Source of the DNA: Sphagnum compactum
Taxonomy: Eukaryota > Bryophyta > Sphagnopsida > Sphagnales
NCBI GenBank assembly: GCA_965153455.1
Contig: OZ234504.1
Location: 1,488,001 to 1,552,000 of the forward strand
Length of the DNA stretch: 64,000 bases
Direction of reading: 5' to 3'
The stretch's first letter is position 1. The number at the start of each line of letters is the position of its first letter. Shown piece after piece: positions 1 through 10,700 of the stretch. The notes beneath the pieces were generated by a model that was not told where the DNA came from, made no database searches, and worked only from the letters and a program-made list of their open reading frames with translations. Position numbers and translations under genes: made by a program.

Positions 1-102
1 CAGACAGACGCACGGACGCAACAAGTGACTTTATATATAAGATTTACGCTACACCCTACTTCATGGTTGATACAGGTAGCTAGTGGGCTCCCGTGCCTGC
101 AA
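1..102. other. Window edge, no gene seen
   Basis: Short unique-looking flank before the outer boundary of the 601-bp inverted repeat. No supported coding sequence was seen. Short open frames here belong to the low-complexity repeat sequence that follows. Confidence 0.5.
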
Positions 103-703
103 GGCACGACACGGCACTGGGAAAAAACTGGGAGTCCAAAGGAGACCTCCTAATTGGACGGAATTACAAATACATGCTATTTCATCCAAATAAATCACCA
201 TGCAAAACTTATCATTAGACGGAACTTCCGAATACATAAATATTTCATCCACATAAACTCTAAGTGGACAAAACTACAAAATCTTTAATATTTCATCCAC
301 AAATCATTCCTCCTAATTGGACGGAACTACAAATACATGATATCTCATCCTCATAACCACCCATCCAGAACTCTGAGCTCATTGGACGGAACTAAAAACG
401 TATAATATTTCATCCACATAATCACAGAACTGCCGGGTTTTCGTGCACAGAACTGCCGGGTTTCACGAAAACCCGGAAAAGAGGAGCCAGGCAGGTTTTT
501 GGGATCTGGGTTTCAGGACCTCGACTTTCAGGACCTCGATATTTGGCTCTCAGGGCCTGGGTTTCAGGACCTGGACACGTCCGACTGACGGAGCGGCGGA
601 CAATGAGGCAAGCTGCTTAGCCGGTGGACCTGGACACGTCCGACTGACGGAGCGGCGGACAATGAGGCAAGCTGCTTAGCCGGTGGTCAGTTATCTCTGT
701 GGC
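103..703 (+). repeat. Left arm of 601-bp inverted repeat
   Basis: Positions 103-703 match the reverse complement of 2587-3187 without any length change: paired coordinates sum to 3290 throughout, and only scattered mismatches were seen. The outer half is built from a degenerate unit of about 50-75 bp containing ATTGGACGGAACTA and ATTTCATCCACATAAT. The inner half carries CAGAACTGCCGGGTTTTCGT, a GGTTTCAGGACCTCGA motif and a doubled segment containing GACGGAGCGGCGGACAATGA. A 78-codon open frame lies in each arm, but it consists of these repeats and is not considered a gene. No flanking target duplication was found, so calling the arms transposon termini is an inference. Confidence 0.85.
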
Positions 704-751
704 AGAACCGGCTAAGCAGCTTGCCTCATTGTCCGCCGCTCCGTCAGTCGG

Positions 752-1408
752 ACTTGGCTTGCTTGTTGGCAGTGACTTGTTGGCAGTGACTTTCCTGACG
801 CTTGGGTATTTGTCCTCCTTCTATGGATGGATTATTTGTTAGCAAGTCGCAGCCGCCCACAAGCACATCTAGCAATTTCAGAGCATAAATTCATAGTTTT
901 TCTTAGATTATGGATTTTCACAGGTTAAGCAAGACTTAATATTTTAGCTTGGCTTGCTTGTTGGTAGTGACTTTCCTGAGCTTGGCTTGCTTGTTGGTAG
1001 TAACTTTTCTGAGCTTGGCTTGCTTGTTGGCAGTGACTTGTTGGCAGTGACTTTCCTGACGCTTGGGTATTTGTCCTCCTTCTATGGATGGATTATTTGT
1101 TAGCAAGTCGCAGCCGCCCACAAGCACATCTAGCAATTTCAGAGCATAAATTCATAGTTTTTCTTAGATTATGGATTTTCACAGGTTAAGCAAGACTTAA
1201 TATTTTAGCTTGGCTTGCTTGTTGGTAGTGACTTTCCTGAGCTTGGCTTGCTTGTTGGTAGTAACTTTTCTGAGCTTGGCTTGCTTGTTGGCAGTGACTT
1301 GTTGGCAGTGACTTTCCTGACGCTTGGGTATTTGTCCTCCTTCTATGGATGGATTATTTGTTAGCAAGTCGCAGCCGCCCACAAGCACATCTAGCAATTT
1401 CAGAGCAT
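752..1408. repeat. 261-bp tandem repeat, about 2.5 copies
   Basis: The phrase CTTGGGTATTTGTCC recurs at 801, 1062 and 1323, an exact 261-bp period, and the units are almost identical. Each unit itself contains three or four copies of a shorter motif, GCTTGGCTTGCTTGTTGG. Two identical 66-codon open frames on the minus strand (936-1136 and 1197-1397) simply reflect the repeat period. The array sits inside the loop of the large inverted repeat. Confidence 0.9.
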
Positions 1409-2028
1409 ACTCCTGATCATATTTATCCCTTGGCCCCTTTCACACACCCTTTGGCCCTGCCCTGGCAGTTTGGAGAATCTGAAATGCCGCGGAATTTGTA
1501 GGGTTGAAGAATGCACCATATATGCTGCACTGGTGGAATTGGAGAAACTTAGTGTTATTTTCTTTGTACATTAAGTTTCTAAAAGTAGCCATTATATTTA
1601 GGTTAAAGTTGTATTCCCAAAATAAGGGTCTTAGATGTTAGGGTAAGGTGGTCTAATCCAGCCCCACAATTTGGGAATGCCCCCCTAGGCCTCATCCTAT
1701 CTTAGGTACCTTATTTTGGGAATGGCGCCCACCCTTGGGCTTCTCCCCTCCTAAAGCATGAGGTGACTGATATCAAGAACCAAAACATATGTATATCATC
1801 AGGTGTAAGATGAATCAGGGACCTAGTTCTTGTAGCTGCTCCTTAAGAGTGGGCGTGATCTTAGGTATGTAATGAGGCCTAAAGCATTGGGAGAAGTTTC
1901 CTAATGTATTTGGAGAGCACCTTATCTGGGTGAATATCGCTCCTAGAGAAGAGGAGGGATCTCATGCCTACTCCGTAAGAGTGGGAGGGAAATTATGCTT
2001 ATTTACAGGTGTAAGATCCATTCAACTC
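1409..2028. other. Loop of inverted repeat, no gene seen
   Basis: Non-repetitive sequence between the tandem array and a further direct copy of the arm sequence. It holds short inverted or repeated phrases (CCTAAAATAAGG-like pieces around 1614-1720; GTAAGAGTGGG around 1845 and 1976), but no coding signal or known domain was recognised. Confidence 0.4.
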
Positions 2029-2500
2029 TTGAGGAGTAATCAATTGGACGGAATTACAAATATAATGATATTTCATCCACATGATCAATCCATCCAGAAC
2101 TCCTAATTAGATGGAACTCTAAATACGTAATGTTTTCACCTGCATAATCATCCATCCAGAACTCCTAATTGGACGGAACTTACGAATACATAAATATTTC
2201 ATCCACATAATCAATCCATGCAAAACTCTAAGTGGACAAAACTACAAAATCTTTAATATTTCATCCACAAATCATTCCTCCTAATTGGACGGAATCTCAT
2301 CCTCATAACCACCCATCCAGAACTCTGAGCTCATTGTACGGAACTAAAAACGTATAATATTTCATCCACATAATCACAGAACTGCCGGGTTTTCGTGCAC
2401 AGAACTGCCGGGTTTCACGAAAACCCGGAAAAGAGGAGCCAGGCAGGTTTTTGGGTTTTACTTTTACAATTTGGGATCTGGGTTTCAGGACCTCGACCAG
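2029..2500 (+). repeat. Extra direct partial copy of the inverted-repeat arm
   Basis: This stretch repeats the order of the left arm (ATTGGACGGAA units, then CAGAACTGCCGGGTTTTCGT, then the GGTTTCAGGACCTCGA motif) in the same orientation, with small deletions, for instance near 2293. It shows that the arm sequence has been copied several times locally. Another short copy lies at 3367-3455. Confidence 0.75.
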
Positions 2501-2586
2501 ACGGACGGACAGGCGGGTCCCGATCTGGGTTTCAGGACCTCCACAGAACGGACGACGTTCTGGGAGCATTTTCTATGGCAGAACCG

Positions 2587-3187
2587 GCCACAGAGATAAC
2601 TGACCACCGGCTAAGCAGCTTGCCTCATTGTCCGCCGCTCCGTCAGTCGGACGTGTCCAGGTCCACCGGCTAAGCAGCTTGCCTCATTGTCCGCCGCTCC
2701 GTCAGTCGGACGTGTCCAGGTCCTGAAACCCAGGCCCTGAGAGCCAAATATCGAGGTCCTGAAAGTCGAGGTCCTGAAACCCAGATCCCAAAAACCTGCC
2801 TGGCTCCTCTTTTCCGGGTTTTCGTGAAACCCGGCAGTTCTGTGCACGAAAACCCGGCAGTTCTGTGATTATGTGGATGAAATATTATACGTTTTTAGTT
2901 CCGTCCAATGAGCTCAGAGTTCTGGATGGGTGGTTATGAGGATGAGATATCATGTATTTGTAGTTCCGTCCAATTAGGAGGAATGATTTGTGGATGAAAT
3001 ATTAAAGATTTTGTAGTTTTGTCCACTTAGAGTTTATGTGGATGAAATATTTATGTATTCATAAGTTTCGTCTAATGATAAGTTTTGCATGGTGATTTAT
3101 TTGGATGAAATAGCATGTATTTGTAATTCCGTCCAATTAGGAGGTCTCCTTTGGACTCCCAGTTTTTTCCCAGTGCCGTGTCGTGCC
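2587..3187 (-). repeat. Right arm of 601-bp inverted repeat
   Basis: Reverse complement of 103-703, of equal length, separated by a 1.88-kb loop. The DNA beyond the outer end (3188-3290) again contains shuffled pieces of the same ATTGGACGGAACTA unit. The arm is therefore part of a larger rearranged repeat cluster rather than a cleanly bounded element. Confidence 0.85.
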
Positions 3188-3366
3188 ATGGATGGGTGGT
3201 TATGAGGATGAGATTCTGTCCAATTAGGAGGAATGATTTGTGGATATTCACAAACATTAGCTCATTGGACGGAACTAAAAACGTATGAGTTATTAGGGTT
3301 TATATGCGAATAACATCCAGAACTGGAGAATTATATATATCACATCCTGTATATATTCATATAAAC

Positions 3367-3455
3367 CTGGGTTTCAGGACCTCGACTTTCAGGACCTCGA
3401 TATTTGGCTCTCAGGGCCTGGGTTTCAGGACCTGGACACGTCCGACTGACGGAAA
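3367..3455 (+). repeat. Short third copy of arm inner motif
   Basis: Matches 507-593 of the left arm (GGTTTCAGGACCTCGA motifs through GACACGTCCGACTGACGG) in direct orientation and then stops abruptly. It is flanked by unrelated AT-rich DNA. Confidence 0.8.
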
Positions 3456-4179
3456 GTCACAGATTTTTATGCCTACTTTTCAATAGTGCGAGAGTTCTTA
3501 CACTTACAAGTAAGCATAATTTCCCTCCCAAATTCTAGGAGGGAAATTGATGGATATAAAGTGCTTTCCACATAGACAACATAGACTTGCTTTACACAAG
3601 TGTACTGACTATGAACCAAAACCATAACCAAAACTTATATTGGTACTTTTGCCTTGTTGAGTAAGGTCTCCTAGAATTAAAAATTAATTTAGTTGAAGAA
3701 ATCCTAAATTTAAACTCAAAGATCTTAATTTTATTTAAGTATGAGACATAAGATTTTTTACAAGCAAAAAAAAAATGATTTGAAATTTATGCACATTAAT
3801 TGAAATAATGATTAATTAATGATCATTCACCAAATCATTATTAAAATATAAAAATTTGTCAGTTAATAAATTATCAATGTTAATCTTTAAATTATTACAT
3901 AAATAATAAACTATTAACATTAAATTACAGAAAATTCAAATTGTTCAAAAGGAAAGTGAACAATGAGAGGCTCCTACACTCCATAACATAACTTCTTATT
4001 CATTGCATCAAAATTTTATTCTTATAAAATTGGCTGCCACTATTTTTGGCCTCGACTAATAGCTCTTCATAAGAACACCCTAACTATTGAGTTAAAAATT
4101 AAAACAAAATGTTGCGGGCTTACACAAACCTCAGTTGGGTTCTTATTTTGGTAAACTTCGTAACATGAAGTTCTTCACT
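3456..4179. other. AT-rich intergenic DNA, no gene seen
   Basis: Very AT-rich stretch with no open frame of note and no repeat that I could match elsewhere in the window. Confidence 0.5.
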
Positions 4180-4930
4180 GACAGGTCTTTGTAATACCAG
4201 CACGATTTTCCCCAGTGTCTTGGTGTGCCTTGCTCGCAAGGCTTTTGGATTCTCACCCTTGTCTAGCTTGGGCTGCGCCTATCCCCCAGTTGTGGACTTT
4301 TGGGACTTGTTGGAATAAACTGTGTTGGTAGGTTATATTGTTTTCATAGCAAAGGACTTAAACATAATTGCTCTACCTCATGTGGGCCCTTCTTCCTGTA
4401 AAGCCCTCGGCATCAGGATTTACTGGCCAGGTCTTTCTAATATTGGCAAGATTCCCCCCCTTGTCTTTGTGTGCCTTATTTCAAGGCTTTTGTATTCTCA
4501 CCCTCATATCTACCTTGGGTTCATGGGGGTATCCCGCAGATGTAGACTTTTGGGACTTGTTGGCAAAAATTGCCCCCCTTGTCTCTGCCTGCCTTATTTC
4601 AAGGCTTTTGGATTCTCACCCTCATATCTACCTTGGGCCCATGGGGCTATCCCCCAGTTGTAGAGTTTTGGGACTTGTCGGCAAAAATGTGTATTTTTTT
4701 TGCCGTGAGCTTTACCCCAATAGGTCCACCCCGTGCAGGCCTTTATTCTGAGCCCTTATTCCTGGAAAGCCTATGGCATCAGGCTTAACTTACCAGGTCT
4801 TTGTAATATTGGCAAGATTTTCCACCACTTGCCATGGCCAGCCTTCATTTTGGGATTCTCAGCCTTATTTACGCTGGGCTTAGTCTGTCCCCACTTGTGG
4901 ACATTTACGACATGTGGGAATACAACTTGT
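4180..4930 (+). repeat. Degenerate tandem array, about 4 copies
   Basis: The phrase order CAAGGCTTTTGGATTCTCACC, CTACCTTGGGC, CATGGGGCTATCCCCCAG, then TTTTGGGACTTGTTGGCAA recurs around 4247-4320, 4485-4566, 4597-4685 and, more diverged, 4845-4920. Each is preceded by a CCAGGTCTTT..AATATTGGCAAGATT segment in some copies. The overlapping open frames of 70-130 codons shift between copies, as expected for repeat DNA and not for a gene. The source of the repeat was not recognised. Confidence 0.75.
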
Positions 4931-5239
4931 GGGGCTTTTGTTTTTCCCCCCATACAAAGTCATGCATTGCATGATTCTTGGCTGGAAGACTGACATGATG
5001 GGGCTGATGTTAGCCTTTCAATTCACAATAATATTAAGGGTTAAAGTCAGCATCACTCAAGGCAAAAAATATCCTCATTTTCCATTCAATTTGGCCCAAC
5101 ACCTCTTTTCCATCCACCAAAATCAACTATAGGATATCCTGCCCTATCACCATACATTGTAGAACAATAAAAAGTTGATGCCACGTGGCGCCCTGAAAAT
5201 TTAGATTGCCTTTTGAGGCCTCAGGCCTACCTCCACTAA
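4931..5239. other. Intergenic, nothing recognised
   Basis: Between the tandem array and the dispersed segment. No coding or repeat match was found within the window. Confidence 0.4.
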
Positions 5240-6010
5240 TGAAAAGTATGGAGCCCATCACATCCCATCACAATTCTTCTCTAACAAATGAAAAGATAAA
5301 AGCACAGAGCAAGTTGCATGTTGTTAGGGGAAAATGAGCTTTGCATGTAGTATATATAATAATTTATCAGCCTAGAGTTGCAGTCCTTCAAGACCTAACA
5401 CTCAACGTACAATCAAGTGACTCAAAGGAATGATAACAGTGACATAGTTCAATAGCATTTTATACTGAGATTTAATCAAATTTCCTTACTTTCAGGATAG
5501 GGGGGTAAAAGGAGGCCCGAAAACAGGGTGAAGACAGGGTGACTATACGAGTGAAATATGGATTGAATTATGGAAGCTGGGAATATCTAGCCAAAAGTAG
5601 AATAAAATAATGGATCAAGTTAAAATATTAAAGGATTGAAAAATGGAAAAAAAAAAAGAAACAAAAGATTGCATTAACAATTAGAATCCAAAAGGGATTA
5701 ATTAATTAAGTAGCCAAGTTTTGATGGCCAACTAAATCTACCCACTTTAACACATTTTGTCCCCATTAGGCTACAATGTATGTAGCTCTAACAACTTTTG
5801 TCCTCATGTAAAAATAATCATCCTCTTACAATAAGGTTTTATGGTGTTATCACTCAAAAAAGGTGGATTTTGTTTAGAATGTATATTTCAAGCTTTCACA
5901 CCATGTGTCCCAATATAATTCATTTATACTCAGGATATGATGATTTGATCCTATTAAACAATTGTTCTCTTAGGGTCTATGATTACACTGTTACATCTTT
6001 TGCACCCATA
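5240..6010 (+). repeat. Dispersed segment, copy A
   Basis: This segment matches a second copy, interrupted by about 1 kb, at 19885-20100 plus 21065-21512. Shared phrases include GTTGCATGTTGTTAGG, TAGAGTTGC.GTCCTTCAAGAC, GGAAGCTGGGAATATCTAGCC and TAGGGTCTATGATTACACT. No coding region is visible. At 5447-5540 the two copies differ: copy A carries a short minus-strand piece of the GTCACCCTG element described at 20101. At its right edge copy A is interrupted by the Helitron-like insertion, and homology with copy B resumes after it at 7033-7095. Confidence 0.85.
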
Positions 6011-7032
6011 CTAGTTTGAACCCCGTGCCTAATGCACAGGTGTGTGTATTTGACGGTACATATTACAAAATGATGCTGAATGATGTTGGTGTCCATGACA
6101 TCATCCTTTATTGGTTTTTGTTTAGTTTGTTTCTAAATTTGTAAGGCACACCTTGAGACATTTTTTCTCCTCCTCAATTGCCTTTCATGTTTGTGATTAT
6201 TCTAGTTTGTCTTGTTGCAACTTGAAGGTGGTTTTTTTTTGGGGGGTGGGGGGGGGGGCGGGGGGTGCTATTTGAAACTTGAAAAACAATATTTTTTTGA
6301 ATGTGTGGGTTTAGGATTTAGGGTTATTTGTGGGTGTATGTTTGGCAATGCAGTGTTGTTGTTTCCATTTTTTTTCATACAGTTTTTGTTTGGATGCTAT
6401 TGTGATTTTTATTTTTAAAAATTGGTAATTTTGGTCATCCATATTGGAAGGGAGTTCATTTCATGGCCCTCAACATTAATCTACAATTGAAAGGTTATTT
6501 TGATGATATTTAATTTCTTAGTAGAACAAAAGCCCATATAATATATTAATACATTACCTCCATATGCATAATAAAACTATCAAATTCCCAATTTAGGCTT
6601 TTCCACATTTTGAACACATTTGAAAAATGGAGTTAGTAACTAAAATTTAAAAAAATAACCAATTGTAAAAGATAACAAAATATTTTATAAGACATATAAT
6701 TTTTTTCCCTTTTATTTGAATAGAAAATCAAATCTAGAACTTGTAAGAAAGGTCACTAATAGAAGCAATTGCACTCAAAACACATGGAAAAAATCATGTC
6801 ACTTAATTTTGGAACATCTTTTATGTCCACTGCAATAGAGATCGAGTCTTGCAAGGTTTTTTTGGGGTTTGTTTTACCCTCTACAGGGATTTCAAATCCT
6901 GGGATGACCTACAGAGATAGAGCGATGGGTCACTGCTTGTGGATGGATGGATGGACTGGATGGATGACGGGACGGATGGATGCATGGATGGAAAAAGCTT
7001 CACGAAAAACGACCACGACGTCCTTTACTATA
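6011..7032 (-). mobile_element. Probable nonautonomous Helitron (1.02 kb)
   Basis: On the minus strand the element ends in CTAG (complement of 6011-6014), followed by a genomic T. A short stem of GTGC, ATTAG and GCAC lies about eleven bases before the end. That is the usual Helitron 3' structure (3' CTRR with a subterminal hairpin, insertion between A and T, no target duplication). The related locus at 21508-21512 reads straight through CCCATA/TG, which gives an empty site. The 5' end reads TATAGTAAAGG rather than the usual TC start, so that end may be mutated. No RepHel coding capacity is present. The interior holds a G-run at 6239-6263 and a GGAT microsatellite near 6945-6990. Confidence 0.65.
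6236..6266 (+). repeat. Long G-run, G-quadruplex-prone
   Basis: A stretch of T followed by runs of 6, 11 and 6 G separated by single bases. By composition it could form a G-quadruplex. Similar G-rich runs occur at 25205-25222 and 25597-25618. Such runs may also contain sequencing length errors. Confidence 0.6.
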
Positions 7033-7260
7033 TGTAATGAAATCATCATCCTCTTTTACATTATTGTATTCCACAACAAATTTGTCCGACTCTCTTGTGT
7101 TGTGCAGAGTCTGCCCTGGAACTCGCCCAGGGCCTCACTAGGAGCGAGCTAGACAGGACTAGTAAAAGATCAGTTCCGCAACCTCAAGAGGAGGAACCCA
7201 CCAAGGAAGGACTGGCGATGTCTTCGTGACCCGGAAGCGGTCGTGGTGGTGGTTCCAGTA

Positions 7261-7434
7261 CAGTGACCTTTGCTCGGTATCAACCTGCCGTATCGAATAC
7301 GCGGCGGGATTGCAACGCTATTCTTACTTTGATATATGTAAACGCGTACAGTGACCTTTGCTCGGTATCAACCTGCCGTATCGAATACGCGGCTGGATTG
7401 CAACGCTATTCTTACTTTGATATATGTAAACGCT
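7261..7434 (+). repeat. 88-bp tandem duplication upstream of receptor kinase
   Basis: CAGTGACCTTTGCTCGGTAT starts at 7261 and again at 7349. The two 88-bp copies are nearly identical (one visible change, CGGCGGGATT versus CGGCTGGATT). Each copy contains the near-palindrome CGTATCGAATACG. The duplication lies just upstream of the TATA-like site at 7482 and could duplicate promoter elements of the receptor kinase gene. Confidence 0.9.
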
Positions 7435-7481
7435 CTACTCGAGTCCTTCTTGTGTTTATATAATTAGTTATATATCGTCCG

Positions 7482-7489
7482 TATATAAG
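7482..7489 (+). promoter_or_regulatory. TATA-box candidate for the receptor kinase gene
   Basis: TATATAAG lies about 310 bp before the ATG at 7800, directly downstream of the 88-bp tandem duplication. It would predict transcription from about 7510-7520 and a 5' leader near 280 nt. The call rests on sequence and position only. Confidence 0.4.
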
Positions 7490-7799
7490 CTGCTCATGTC
7501 AGCAAACAATCGGGAAGGGGAATTAGAGACGAAGAAGAACTGGAAACATCTATATATCACATAAGGGTGAACTTGAGTTGCTTGAATTTGTGCTGCAGTG
7601 TACAACGCCTCTTGAGACGAGCGTAGTTTGAAGGACCTGATCCTGTTATTATAATCGAGCTCATGTTGTGTAGCCGATTGTTAGATTACTGATTTTGTCT
7701 CACTGACTCACTGACTTACTTCTACTAGATACCCAGCTCTTTGGAATTTTGGCTCTTCGAAAAGAGGAAAAGAAAAGAAGGGGGATTTAATCGAGCACT

Positions 7800-10700
7800 A
7801 TGAGTATCCGAGTCATGAAGCTTGTTCTTTTTGCACTTGTATTGCTTTCCAGCGCCGTCTCCAGCAATTGTGAAGTTATCTTTTATCTCGATGACGACTG
7901 TAAGTTTCTCAACAAGCTGATAACGCAGCCTACGTTCATTAATTTCAGGATATATATATACATACTCCAGGAGTTCGTTTTTTCAATTGTAAGAATTTGA
8001 TGGTGAGTCCAGTCCAAGAGTTTGTAGATGTGGAATTTTTTTTTCGAAGTGCTCAAGAATATTACTACATACAAGTGAATAATGTTTTATCGTGTCTTCT
8101 GCTGCAGTGAAAGCGTTGCAAACCATTTTAGGAGATTGGAACCAGACCACTCCCAGCGTCTCTACAATCTTGCCTGGCTGGCGGACTTCCAATCAGACCG
8201 CCTATCCTTGCTTCTCTGAAGCTTGGAAAGGAGTACTTTGCGGGCAATATGCCATCCCAAACAGCACCAACAGATGGAGTGTTGTTGTTGGCTTGTAAGA
8301 CTTCCTACTACCTGCTACAGCATTGTAAAGAACTTTTCAAATTTTCTCCGTGCAATATATTTCCAACGACGCTCCCTTGGCAAAAATGCCCCTTTGAAAC
8401 GGGAGTGGAACTTCCACTCTCGGGAAGATCCTAATTTGACTTGGAAAGGACCTTCCATTTTTGTGGTTAGTTTCAGTTTTGACAATTCAATGTGGGTGGT
8501 GGTGGGAGAGCAGGATTTTGGATGATGCTTCTATAGTGGGCACTTTGACACCAGCGATAGGAGACCTGACAAATCTTGTCATCTTGTAAGTTTGTGAAGA
8601 TAGTTGAAATCATGTGCACTGAAGTTATTTTAGAAATGCAAATGCAAATTCTATAATGATTACAACTAGACTAATAATTGGCTACACAGGAAGACAAACA
8701 ATGGGTACAGAAAGTCATCAAGAACCCTCTGGGGTACTTCTCTCTGAAAAGTGTGTAAAAGAGCTGCATTTTGTGTCCTTTCAGCTGTTGGAGTTCATAT
8801 TTTAGAAATGAACCATGAAAACTTCTTTTGACAAATTTGTGCGACATGAATATTTTTTGCAGAAGTTTGACAAACAACCCAGGGCTTACTGGTCCCATTC
8901 CTACAGAGATTAATAACTTGGCAGTTTTGCAGATTTTGTAAGAAAATCTTATCAAATAACTTGGTTCTCACTCCACAACACTTTGTTGGAAATACATGTT
9001 ACTTGTGCATAGGCTAGGATTAACATTGACACTAATATCCTTTGTTTCTACTTGTTGGACGGTAATGTCATCTATTGCACGAATATAATTTCTTAATTTT
9101 AGAGTATTAAAACAACATGAATATTGTGCACATCAATAATTGACAGTTTTTTTTTTTTTTCCCTCCAGGGATCTACACGATAACAATTTCAATGGAACCA
9201 TTCCAGACTTAACAGGCCTTGGGAACCTGCAAGAGTTGTAAGTCTAAATTTCCCTTGCAATAAACCATTTGCCGGTGTGTGATGTTTGCCACACCTAATC
9301 ACAATAACCTTGTAGCTAGTCAGATACCAATTTTAACTGCTTATCGCTGTGTTTAGGGTTTGGGGGCCCTTTCTAAACCCTAGACCCTAAACATGGAAAT
9401 GCTGAGCCCTAAACCACCAATAGTGGGTAATGCCCAAAAAAAATTCAGGGAGAATTGTATATGGATGTATTGTCTTACAACATACGTATAACATAATCAG
9501 ATGGAATATGATGTTTTGGGCATGGATGTAAAGCTACGAACAATGTAAGGATTTATTGCAACTACATGCTATTTGAAATGTTCACTTTCTTGTATCTAAC
9601 TTTGGGAAAAGAGGAGGAAGAAAACAAGGTAATAAAGAGATAGGTTTAGTTTTGGACTACATTAACTCAATTATAGATATGTCTGCATGATTATTGTCCC
9701 TGTCCACATTGAAGAGAGTGAAGAGATGGAACTAATTCATTTTTGCTCATATTTCAGAGACTTAAGTGGGAATCAATTCTTTGGGGATATCCCCAACTTT
9801 GGTAGCAATCAAATGTTGCAAATTCTTGAACTGTCCAGGAATCAATTATATGGGCAAAGTCCAGTATTCCTTGGGAATAGCAGCACATCACAAGGCCTTG
9901 CGAATCTAACAGCTCTAACAACCTTGTAAGATGAGGTTTCACCACCCAAGTAAACAAATGAGATTACCATGTTTCTTGGTGTGTGTGGTCTTGTTTGAGA
10001 TTTTAATATTTGGCCTCAAGTTTACCAGGTGTAATTCCATAGTAAATGTGTATTGAGTGATTTCTTGCAACTTTCAGTCTACTTAAAATCAAGTCTTGTT
10101 GGAATGCCCATTGCTAAATTACGCTATATTTGTTGAAGGTGTATACATATATTTGGATTCTAAGCATTCAACTTTGTCATGTAGGGATCTGTCAAATAAT
10201 CAGATGTTTGGACCGCCACCTGACCTTACAACAATGCCCACACTTCAATATTTGTGAGTGACTATTACTTGAACTATAAAATATTGTAACATTTTGGAAT
10301 TTTCCTTTCCTTTTGGGTTGCATCCCCGGTTACCTTTTCAAACAAGTCATGCAACATCTAAGATTGGACATTAAATTAGAATGCTCAAATCAGGTGGGTG
10401 TTTGTTCATGTGTGTGGATCCATATGTAACACTACATATATAAGTATTTTTGCCTCTTTATAATGATAAACCTTATCTAGAGGGCAAAGAAATTGCAAAT
10501 TTTCTAAAGATGGCAAGACACATGTTAATGGGGACTGCAAATGATTAAAATGGTTGAAATATTCCCAATTGATCATACCATTTGAAGCTTGGAATTGTGA
10601 TAGGACAATTTATGGAACGAGTATTGTTAGATTTTCGTATGTTCTTAATCTGTTATGGCTCTTAGATCGTTGTAGCTTGAAAATAATTAATTGGTCACAT

